From Chromobotia macracanthus (Eukaryota; Chordata; Actinopteri; Cypriniformes; Botiidae), in NCBI GenBank assembly GCA_036877525.1, contig JAZGTH010000059.1:7689501-7753500 (forward strand): 64,000 nt of DNA, written 5' to 3'. Below are positions 26,501 through 38,500 of the stretch, piece after piece; the stretch's first letter is position 1; each line of letters opens with the position of its first letter. The position numbers were made by a program, and so were the translations under genes. The notes under the pieces were generated by a model. It was not told where the DNA came from, searched no databases, and saw nothing but the letters and a program-made list of their open reading frames with translations.

Positions 26501-29500
26501 AATGTGGGAAATAACACGGGGTCATTAAAGGTCATCCAAAGGACCATAAAGTTGATTTAGATCAAAGTAGGACAACACACAAGAGGAATAAAAAGGAAAA
26601 AAAGATTTCTTCAATGTTCCAACCTCAGCGAATACAGCAAATTTTTGCTGCATCACAGCAAAAAAAACAGAAGCAGACTCAGCAGCCTTCCACATGTGAA
26701 CCCGAGGCATGAGTTTCCATAAATATCTTTACTGAACAACATTATGTGCTGCTGTGAAACACGTGCCTTTAAGCATACATGCCAGTTATGAAACAAAAAA
26801 CCAACAATTTTAGGTTGTAAGACCATTTCCCTACACTAAAAAAACTGCTAACTTAAAATTTTAAGTTGAATCAATGTGGCTGCACAAGTCATTTCAACTT
26901 ACTCTTTGTAATCTTGACTGGTCTTGAGTTGCAGTAACTTATTAAAAATAGTTTTTTTTTTACACCAGTCAGGATTTGAACTATTAAGTAAATAGTTTAA
27001 TAGCTTGTACAAAGCCAGGTTGATTAAACATAAAAATTTAAGGCAGCAATGGTTTTTTTACAGTGTAATGTTTCCATTAAATTACATAAACATTAAAAAT
27101 GTGAATTTGAACGTTCCAAGAACCCTTCACTGAGCATTGATTTTGCTGAGTGAGGTATGTTTATGGTTCATCTTTTGATGGTCCTAGAAAAGCAATTCTT
27201 ATCTAACCAAAACGGCACAAAACCCAACCTAAAATCTGATTGTCTATCAAGAATGTTGTTCCAGGACCAATAAGAATCTTAGAGACATGTCAGATTAGTT
27301 CAGCTATGGCAGATTTTTTTAGGTGTGCTGTAGTATACTGTGAAACATATTTGGTTTATTTCTTCACATAATAGAAGTATGCTGAAGTATGCTAGTACGC
27401 TGAAGTATGCTACTTGAAATGATATTTTACCTTTAAGATTTTACCCTTAAGATGCAATCATTTCACCAAGTGCACTTTTTTTTCGCAAGAGCAGGCAATG
27501 GTGCAGGGTTAATGTGACTTTTGTTGCATTTTTCTATGCTGCAGCACATTATAGTCATATAGCAGCATCCTTTAATATCAGCACCCCACACTTTCATGTG
27601 AAAGAAATAAGCAGAAAATAAACTTTGAGTTCAGATTGTTGCTACAGGGGACAAAAACTCATTTCAAGGTGGATTTTGTCTTGTAGCATCACAGTGAGCA
27701 AAGAGATGCACTTGGTTGTTCTTCTGTATTTGTCATAATTCAGGCGTGAAAGTATGCATACTCAAGATAGACGTATTCGTTCACACCTGCAGAACTGTTA
27801 CTGAGAGCTTGTCTGCTACAATGTTAACTGCTGAAGGTCCGTTCAGCCCTGTTAACCCACTGACAGAAATTGGGATGATAAATATTCCTTCATTTAAAAC
27901 AGAGAAAAAACATCAAATAAAATAAGACAAACTCCATCAAAATCTCTCCATATATACTATATTTCTATTTAATACACCATATTAAATTCACCAGAGGTAA
28001 GGCAGTTTCCATAAAAAACATGTTAAAATCATTACAACACGCAGCCTGTCGTAAAACAATGACAACAATGATAACAGCAGTGCCTTCACACACACCCTTA
28101 GCCAATCCGCTGAAAATATAAACACACACTGCCAACTCAATTCCTAAACACTTCAGGAAAACTACGACCAGCAGTCTTGGACTCTTTTGGCTGCTGCTCC
28201 CGTCCCCGCCCTCCCTGTTTTACAGCCCCAACCCCTGGAGAGCTTTGCTTAAGGTGTTCAATTTACGACAGCCAGATGGAGACACCGTTGTGCTGATTGC
28301 ATTACCATATTCTGTTCCTACTGGGGCAGTGAGTGAAAGAGGACGAAAAAGAGAAAAAGAAAGAGTAAAAATGAGTGAGAATTTTGAGTGAGAGAGAGAC
28401 AGTGAGAAGGAGCAGAGAGAGAAAGAGAGGGAGAGAAATACGGGAGATGAGAGCAAGTGGGTGTATCCAGAATTATGTACTGCCACACGGCTCATGCTAT
28501 GTTTGTGGACGAGGAAAAGACAATAAAGAAACTGAAAAACGAGTGAGAATCAGGGAGAGAATGACAGAGAGAGAGAGAGAGAGCCCATCTAACAGGAAAT
28601 ATTCTCAGAATACTGGCTAATGTTTTCTAAAAGTTCTCTCTCATATATCAAAAACATCATTCTTGGGTAGCTAGCTTACATTTATGTATCTGGCAGATGC
28701 TTTCATCAAAAGCAACTGATAGTACATTTAAGTTATACAGATTGTCCGTACGTGTGCTCCCCTAGGAATCGAAACCACAATCTTTGCGCTGCTAACACAA
28801 TGCTCTACCAAATGAACATCAAAAAAAACTGGACACACTAAAAATGGTTAGCTGGGAGCAAAATTATGTTACAAACTTACACATTGGTGGTGAAGATGCC
28901 ATAGATGAGGTCCTGTTCGGGCAGGTAAAAGGTGCTCTGCAGCTCATTGTAGTAGAACGGAATCTCGCCTGACCGCGAGCAGTTGAGTCGAGCTTTTGTG
29001 AAGGTGGTCCACGTGTCCTCCAGTAAGAAGCGTCCTCCTATGTCGTTCTTACAAACCCGCGCCACCCGCGAGTACACTGTCTTCCCGCAGTCGTGCTCCA
29101 CAGCATTCTCCCTCAAGAAGAAGAAGGTGAACAGGCCCACGTCGTAAGCCGAGATGAAGTGAGGTTCTAAAAGACAAATAAGACAGCATGGCTAAATAAG
29201 TGTTTCGAATAGGCGCGTCTTTGGCTTCCGAACAGCGTAAATTCCAGAACAACAACTTTACTTCACCAGCTATTTGGCTGTTACATCTGATTACTATTAC
29301 ATCTGATTTTCTTCTGCCTCAGGAATGCCTAGAACCGGAAGAAAACTGTATTAGTATGCGACGTGCAAAAATGCTAGGTTATGAACAAACAAAGCTGTCC
29401 CGTTGGTCCAGATGGCATTGGTCAGGATTGCATTAGTCAGAGTTAATATTGCACACTCTAAATAATGTCCTCCCCCAAGGCCTGTTTGTTCTCCCCAGCC

Positions 29501-32500
29501 GAACTGTGCGCGCTGTAGATACACACCTGTAAATAGCCATGACCACAATCTCTGCTGGGGCTCTCACAGCAGTTTAGGACAATGAGATTACTGTGGTGCT
29601 GTGGGAACATGAGCTGCATCAACGGACATTACTGCTTTATGATTCAATTTCAAACACTAATACAAAATCTCTGTGGGTATGCCTAGCTCACTATTTTTGT
29701 TGATAAGAACATTTCTCTAACGTTTTCATAAAGTAAAAAAAATGAAAAATGTTATTTTGAATGTTCTAGGAATGTTCTAGATGTTGTAGGAATGTTTTTG
29801 CTTGGTTATAACATTATTTAAACATTTATTAGTTGTGTAATGTTAAAACATAAATGTTCCACTAACTACTTAAGAATATTGTTTTAAACATTAAAAACTT
29901 TCTATAAGAATGTTACTGCAAGGTTGTTGTTGATAACATCAAGAGAACTTGTAGAGAATGTTAGCCAACGTTCTGAGAACATTTCCTGTCAGCTGGGAAA
30001 GTCTCAGAAGCAGCCCACAGAAAATCCAGTGTGAATTAGAAACTGCTACATCTGCTTGAACCGACTGACCTCAAGAGAATAATGTGCTAAAACCAAACTA
30101 GACATTTATCTATTGCAGCGTATGCCTATACTCCATGGCTTCTTCAGATTACATAACTTTCAGCTATATTCCATGGCTTCTTCAGATTACATGCTAATAC
30201 GTTTATGGAAGATGCAGACAGTATGTCATTACTCACTGAGTAAATGATAACAGAATGATAACCATCAAACAACGCATGCATCAGGTTGCAGTTTCCATAA
30301 GATATTCTAAATGCTTTCAGACAGATCAGGGTGGAGAAAGACATACAGCGAATACTAATCCTGTGGCCTCAGTACAACAATAATTATTTCTCAGGGGCAA
30401 AGCAAAACTGCATGAATTAATCAAGTCATTTTGACTGAAATGGGCAGAGAGAGAGTCTGTGTGTGTGTGTGTGTGTTGGTATATGTGGTTTACAAGGACA
30501 AAAATGTGTATAATGATGTGTATGGCTTAAATGGTGTGGTATTACTAAATGGTGTTGTTTAATTTAAAAAATGCAAAAAAAGGCACAAGTTTTCTAGGTT
30601 AAGGGTTAGGTTAAGGTAAGGGGATTGAAAATTTGATTCGCTCAGTATAAAATCATTATGTCTAAGGAGAGTCCCTGTGAACCACATATGCGGGGTTGTG
30701 TGTGTGTTGGCTTGCAAGGTACTTACAGTACCATGACAAACAGTTCTTCCTTCTTCCTACTGAAAGTAAACGCTGCCTCACTTCCAGACCGCCACTCCAT
30801 CACGGACCTGTGTGTGTGTGTACTGTACGTGTGTTTAGATGCTGACCGCAGTAAGGTTGAAAGCACTAAGCTGGAAATTGATTTCAATTCCAGAGGAGAC
30901 AGACGTGCTAATAGCCAAGCTGTTGGCAAATGACGAGATTTCTCATTGAATCACAGCGGTGCTAAAACAACATCACATCTCCTTTCGGGTCCGACCCCAC
31001 ACAAGCTAGCGTTAAAAAACATTCAGTCAGCACCTGGCACAGAGGGTACAACAACAGCCCAGATGGATTTTGTTCCGAATCCTTTGAGGACCATGAAGTT
31101 TCTCTCTGAACTCCACTTCAGCAGCCTTAAGGCTAGAAATACGTTTTTAATTCACACTTCATTTCCGTTGAGCCTCTCTGCATCCCGCTAACACGAGTGA
31201 CTGAATAGTTTAGTGGCTCTACTTTATCAACTATGGCTGAGCTGAAAGAACATTTTAGAAAGAAGGTGTTCAGTTGGGAAATGATGAGATTTTGGTTCAG
31301 ACTTGTAGATGTATTCAGTGGTGCCTTTGTGTGGTTAAAAGCGGATGTTTTTAGGGGTTTAAGGTTTCTCAGTACCAAAAAAAATCTAATTTAGTTAGTT
31401 TTTTTTACCACTGTACCTTAAAGGTTTCTGTGTAAACATTCTAGGTACAAAATAAACTTAATCAGCCATTATTTACTAACCTCTGAATAGTCAAAAACCT
31501 CAGCAACCCTATTAAGCTTCCTCATGCTGTGTATTCACTTAATGTAAGTGTTTATAGACCTCATTCATTTCCATTGGTGTATTTGGCAGCCGTTTTCATC
31601 CAGAGCAACTCAGGGTGCATTTAAGGTATTCCCAGCTAGCAATTTAAGGTTTCCCTAATGTTTCCAATAAGTAACAAAAACATTTTTGCAACATATTTGG
31701 AATGTTCTAGGAACGCTGAAAACATTCAGTTTTCACATTCTTGCATGGTTATAAGGACGTTTTCCAAACATGTTTTAATTTTGTAATGTTTTAAAACTTT
31801 CCACTAACAACCCAAGAATAACGATTTATATACATATATAATGTTAATTAAATGTTCTACTAACCTCACTGCAAGAATATTTTGATGACTTTGAGGGAAC
31901 ATTTAGGGAACGTTTGTTTTAAAACATTTGTTTAAAAGGTCATTTTAGAGAGCATTCCCTATTAACTGGGTTATCAGTAAGTGTGTTTCCTGGGACTCAA
32001 ACCTAAGACCTTTGTGCCACTAACACAACACTCTCACAACTGAGCTCTTTGTTCTCCTTCCCCTCAAGTGTGTATCTACAGTGGAACTAAGTGTGCCGAC
32101 CGACTGGGTGACATGAAGCGTTGCAGCTGCAATTTTACCTGCCATAAGGAATAATTACGCTGCGGGATGCCTGCACGTAAGTCCCCTCCGCTCTGCCCAA
32201 GCCCACACTTACACATGCAATGACCTCTCAAACTCTCCAGCCGCTCTCTGTGTGCTGTTTCTCACCAGCTCAACTACACTCACACCTCCTCAGTGGAGCA
32301 TCGCTGTCTGAATTACAGCTCTGACACCAGAACTTTCTCTGTATTCTGTTTCAGCTGCTGTCAGGAGGAATATTCTAGAGGAAATGGGGTCAGCAGCAGA
32401 AGATGACTGACACCTTTTGACTTCAGTGAGTCTGCTGAGTTTAATGTGTGTCTGTTTGACTGTTTCCTCTCCTGACTGGATTGCTCTACACAACTGCGGT

Positions 32501-35500
32501 AGACACAAAAGACATGAGTTTGAGCATGCTGTCTTTCGTTTTTTTGTTGTTGTTTTTTAGACAGATAAAGAAACCATCATCTTTTCCACAAGAACGTTTT
32601 CCTGTAGTTCAGTTGGTAGAGCAACGCATTAGTAGCACAAAGGTTGTGGGTTTGATTACCAGGGAGCACATCCACTAACAAAATGTGTAACTTGAACGTA
32701 CTATAAGTTGCTTTGGATAAAAGCGTCTGCCAAATGCATAAATGTAAATGCAATCAGGGTACGTGCTGGTACAGGTCACATGCACTAAGGTGATGGGAAA
32801 AAATTGACAACACCTGCAGAACATAATCTGTCCAGAGGAAATTCTTACAGGACTTGTTTTAAAATCACTATTTTACTTCATGTTACTGAGGTTTCTGGGA
32901 CCTCAAACAAAAAAAGTGACGCCACAGAGTGTTCAAGACAGTTCAAGACATCTCATTTGTGATTGTTGCTGAGCAGAGTGCTGTTAGCACATCTAAAATG
33001 TGCATCAGCACTTTTCATTTGAAGAAAATGAAAACATTCTGATATTTCCCAGCTAACAATTTTAGTTTGCAAGAATGTTTCCCTAACGTTTCCATTAAGT
33101 AACAAAACATTATTTAATGTTATTTAATCATTTAAAATGTTCTTTTGAAAGTTCTTGGAAGTTCAGAACGTCCAGTTTTTTAGAGGCTGAATTCATGTTT
33201 TGATTCAACAATTCAACATTTTTTTAAATGTTTAAGAAATTCTGTAACGTTTGTAAATCGTTCCACTAACAACTACAGAATAACTTTTGTGATGTAAACA
33301 TATATAACGTAAAAAAGTTCTACTAATGTTACTGCAAGAACTTTTTTGATGACTTTGAGGGAATTTTTAGAGAACATTGTCCAACATATTGAGAACATTC
33401 TCTATTAACTGGGTTGACTGCAATCAGACACGATGAGATTGATGTACCATTAAGCCATTTGGAGTTGTACTGGGCGGTCCGTAGAGGCGGCATTCCTCCC
33501 AGACTACGATAGATGACGGGATCCCGTCCCGAGAAATCGATGACTGTTGCGGCATATAGCTCTCCGCTTTCGGTTACCACAGCGGTGGAGTTATGACGGG
33601 GGTCGTAGGGGCAGCGGGCCACTCCGTTTATTCTCTCCAACACCCTGCTCATGTTTCCAGCCTAAAAGAAGATGATGGTATATTACACACATACTTTAAC
33701 AAAAGCTCCAATTAAGGTGCATCAATTGTCATGGAAGGAATATGCTGAGGTTTCTGTCATTGGCTACCTCTCTGGTGATGCAAAGAGGCTGGAAGGCATT
33801 GGTGCCACAGGTCATCACCTCTGTCTTGTTTACAAGCAGCACCCGGATGTAGTTTTGACACTCCACCTGCAAGAGGAGATACACCTGTCAGTTATAAAGA
33901 TAGTAGCAGCAGATATGTTTGGAATACTAGTGTACTGTACTGAATAATGCACAGGATATACACATACAGCAACAGTAACATACATGTTGTCACACGAGCT
34001 CACTATAGTGCTGTGAGTGCTGTCAAATTATAGTCTTTATAAATGGTTAATTTACATATTTAAATTAGTTTTGCAAGATTTTGGCAGCCCAATCAAATAT
34101 TAATTATTATTGTTTTATTTTTTAGTCGCTAATAATTAATTATTATTGAGTCAATAAACTGATTTTAAAGAAACAAAAAATGTGGTAGATATTGCTTACA
34201 GTTCGCATTGAAAATAAAAGGTCAAGCTGACCGCATTGCGATGTGGAATACAGTATTCCATGCAGTGTGCTCTGGATGGGTACAATACATTTGGAAATGC
34301 GAACTGATAATAAAATATTAAATTAGAATTTGAACTCAACCCAAAAGGTCTTGAATTAGAAGCCTCTTACTAAGAAGATAAACATATTCTTCTGAATAAA
34401 CTGAAACATTTAAGGAATTTGAGTTCATTCAGTGGGAGAATCCTTGGCAGATTCATGCTTTATCCTATTAGGACTGTTTCCAAATTACGACAGAAATTCC
34501 ATTAGCATTCCTTCTGAATTTTTTAACAAGGGACGTTACTAAGACATTTCAAACAAACCCACTGTTCCCCCAGGAACAATTACGCTCCAACAAAGAGCGA
34601 TATTACTTCATCTTTCACTTGTACTACTACAAACCCACAGAAATCTAACACTGGATGAGTTAGTCGTGAAGCCAACCTTTTTGTGTACCTGACTGTAAAA
34701 ATGACTAGAAGTCAAATTTCAGACTAGAAGTGATTTGGTAAGCCTATTCTCCTACTCTTGTACACTGCATAAAAGGAGTAACACAAGAAAATAACAAGTC
34801 AACGAGAATTTGTTGTTTACTCTTATTCTAAAAGCGGTAAAGCTAAATTTAATTAAAATAGTATTTCTCTTGCAATGCTTTAATTGGCTGGCTAACACTG
34901 TATTTTTCATTTTGCCTTTCACATACAAATTATATGCCCAAGGGAAAAAAAATACTGACCCCTGGGCCTCAGGAATAGTGAATAAGTAAGCCAAACATAT
35001 TGCCCTCCCACAAACCTCAACAATACCCAACCCTCTGACCAATGGGGTTGCCAGCTTTCTGAAAGCAATGTGCCTATTCAACAGAGAACCTGTGGGTTTA
35101 AAGTTACCTCTGTCTTGCCTTTGCTTTGACAGGACCTCCTGGTGTCTTCGTCTGGGCCCCATTCCGTTGCCTAGGAAACCAAAATAAACCCAAAAAGGTG
35201 ACTTGCAGCAATTCACAGTTGCCCGGCAGCTGCTTGTTATAATGCACAAGGTGGCTTACGCAACCGTTGATGATAATATTGCATTTAGCCAGATGCATCA
35301 AAAGACATTAACCTTATTGTTTTGTTTATTGTGTAAACACCATGATAAGTGGGTCAGCGGCTTAAAAGGGGGTAACCAGACAGTTGGAAGACCAGATGCA
35401 ATTTGCATGTAAATACCATCTCCTAGTCTCATTCAAGCACACAGGCCTCGTCTTCTGTTTTTTTACTAGCACAAGCCACTCCATTTACGTCTGCCCAATT

Positions 35501-38500
35501 ATTCCTCCTTAGGGCTACGTGCCCAGCCAGCAATAACAGAACCAGTGCTTAGAAACTACAAACCTGCTGTCTTAGGTTTGTAGTTTAGGGTGGCCATAAC
35601 CATCCACATATTCACAAGCTACTCAGCTAACAGGGAACATTCTCAGAATGCTGGATAACATTCTATAAAACTTCTCTCAATAGTTATCAATAATAGAAGA
35701 ATAGTTTTTAATGTTATATAACATCAATGTCAGAGATGTTTTTGTTAAGTAGTTTGTGGAACGTGTAAATGTTACAGAACAAAAAATGTTTGAATAGCGT
35801 TCTTATAAACAAGCAATAATGTTAATATAATGTCTCAAAAAAACACAATATATGTTTTTATTTTTGGGCGTACGGATTCTTTAAAAGCACATTTTCCTTT
35901 TATTGTGCTGTGGCAAGCACTCAAGTGGCATCTGGAGCATCAGAATTGCAAACAAAAAAAGAAAAAGAAAGATAAGATGGCAAAACAGAAAGAGACAGAC
36001 TGATTACAAAAATAAATCTATATATGACTCCCCGGACAAAGTGCTAGGCCATTCAATTAACTTTTCCCGCATGCCATTAAAAACAGTAAACATAGTGTAT
36101 TTAGATATGATCTGATTCAATTAAAGTGACTATATAAGAAACAGTTAAAGACTGACAACAAAATCAAGACAATTAGACCACTTGTCACTCAGACATGATG
36201 AGATAACACAAGTAATTTCACATCAAAAATATTTCTCTGGACTGCAGAGAGAGGAAAATGCATCACAATGCATCCTTCAGTTTACATCTTACTGCTGCCT
36301 GTGTCAAGCTGTCCATATTTTCCATACAGAGTAAATAAATAGGCATGGCATAAATAAAAACTCATAAAAATCTTTAATATATATTCAAAGACTTCAACAG
36401 CTATACTAAAGCTACAAAATGTGTGAGGATCTGTACCCTGCCGTAGTTGTCAATTCTCATTCACACTTTCTCATATTCACATTGAAGTCAAACCAGAATG
36501 AATGCGAATGAGATTTGAAAACCTCATCACTTCTGCCATTTCTGTATCTCAACACTGCTTGTTCAGAGTGCCTGTTAAGAGATTTTGTCAAGTTTTCTAC
36601 AATTTTGTAATGTTTTTAAAACAACTTGTACAGTAACATTTTTCAATATTTTTAACGTTAACAAAATCTAGTTACGTTACCACTGTAATGTTTTTAATAA
36701 CTTTGAGAAACCTTCTGGGAATGTTAGCCAACGTTCTGAGGAAAGCTCCCTGTTAGCTCGCTGGTCAAAACAGTTGTGAGCGCCAGAGCTGTCAGGTGCA
36801 CCACAAAGCCCACAGATCCGGCTAGCTTTTGTTTGCTCTCGCATTCATGCGTGTTTCACGGCCGTGGCATGTTTGTGATGGATGCCTAAGCAGTGAGTCA
36901 TCTCTCAGGTCATTAACATCTTGTCTGTGAGCCCGTTTTCTGGAAGAATCCGTCAGCTTAACCCTGACCCCGGCCATGGCAGTCCCCCTCTTCACACCAC
37001 ACTGGAACAATGCCAGCCCTCCAATGCTATTCCCAAAGACCCTTCTGTGGAGGCAGGCTGGGAAAAGCACACTGTATGCCATGTTTGGCGAAGAGTTGAA
37101 TGTGGAGCTGGAAACTTCACCACCATTTTGGGGGGCCAGTGTGCACCAGAAAGCGATGGGCGGCGACTGCAGAGCTTTTCACTGGTGGAAGGTTTGAGCC
37201 TTTGAGTGATAAATTACTTTTGACAAGCGTTATGCCAAAGAAGATGAGGTAATATAGACTAAAAGCATGCGGAGGCAATGACATAATTGTTTGTTTATTA
37301 AGCAGTGTGTGAATTATCCTGGTGAACTTCTTACGTTTTTGCATTTAGAGTGAACTATGCACAAGTGGGACAGCTTTGCTAGAATAACAATAATAAACTC
37401 ATACTCTCAGTCTTTCATCTACATGTTACATGGCAAAGAACATATATACATACATACATATATATTTATATACACACACACCCCCAAACAGATATATGCA
37501 CATACATATACACAAACATCATTATTACTCTTCGTAGAGACTTATGCTTAAGAAGAGCATCTTAAAGCTGCAACCCACAACTTTTTGTGGGGTAAAAATG
37601 AACAACAATCAGTTATTGAGCAAGTACATAACAGACCAGTGTTCAACACAATCTCCCTACTTATCTTGATCCTCAATGGTAAATATATAATAACGATTTT
37701 TAATTAGAGCTGTCGGATCCAGTTTCCCTAGATATATCAGTTTGGCTCTAACATGTAAAGAGAAGTGTAAAGTAACCTGCAATGTTGTGTTTTAAACAGA
37801 GATGGCGACAGAAAGTCAGAAGTTGCGTAGAGTGCAGCATTAATTTGCTGAGTGATTTTCCATTACTGGCTAATATCACTCAGAGGTTGAAGCTTGAGAA
37901 GATGAAAATGAAATGCAAATGAAAACATTTACAGAATGACAAACACCCAATTATTAATGACTGTTACATTTGTTTTTCTCCTTATATTTAAAGGGCAATT
38001 AATCATAAAACTTATTTGTCCCAACCTACCCGACCAATCCCACTTTTGCTAAACTTGCCCAACTTCGAATAAGATATTGCTGTTATCTTCTACAGAAAGT
38101 TTCTTGGACTAAGAAAGATTAATGACAATTCCACATCTCTGTGATGCTTGAATAACAAATGATGCACCATATTCTCAAACGCAGTTGTTTGCAGTAGCTG
38201 TAGAACTCCCTAAAGGGCAGGAAAGATGTTGAGAAGTTGAAACCACAGATGAGCATTCATTTTGCCTCTGAAGCTGTCAAACGGGAAAATCGCACTGAGG
38301 CACATCCCAGCTAACAATTTTAGGTTGTAAGAACATTTCTCAGATGTTTCCATTATGTTACAAAAACATTCTAGGAGCATTCAAAACAGATGTTATATTA
38401 ACATCATTGGTTAGTTATATCAACATTATACAGAACATTTTGTAATTCTGTAACATTTTAAACGTTCCTCTAACCACTTAACAATAAAATTTTAAATTTG

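Larger units (their letters stand above)
23537..28880 (-). other. sema5b intron 7
   Basis: 5.3 kb. Contents: CAGCTAAC elements 25551-25856, 26800-27125 (with nested MITE 26834-27065) and 28584-28856 (with nested SINE); Tc1 transposase relic 25955-26200; a GA-rich tract 28370-28585. 23600-25500 holds no recognised feature apart from a short (AACT)n at 24174-24194. Confidence 0.85.
29167..33447 (-). other. sema5b intron 6
   Basis: 4.3 kb. Three forward CAGCTAAC elements (29681-29998, 31632-31972 nested in a SINE, 33048-33413), one full SINE (32595-32752), and a GT-flanked dispersed repeat (30455-30712). The remainder shows nothing recognised. Confidence 0.85.

Noticed and set aside
28375..28620. 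Arg/Glu-rich 81-codon frame
   Set aside because: Translation of a GA-rich low-complexity tract.
34752..35249. 165-codon open frame, the longest in the window, minus strand
   Set aside because: It overlaps sema5b exon 4 in another frame, and its protein has no recognisable motif.
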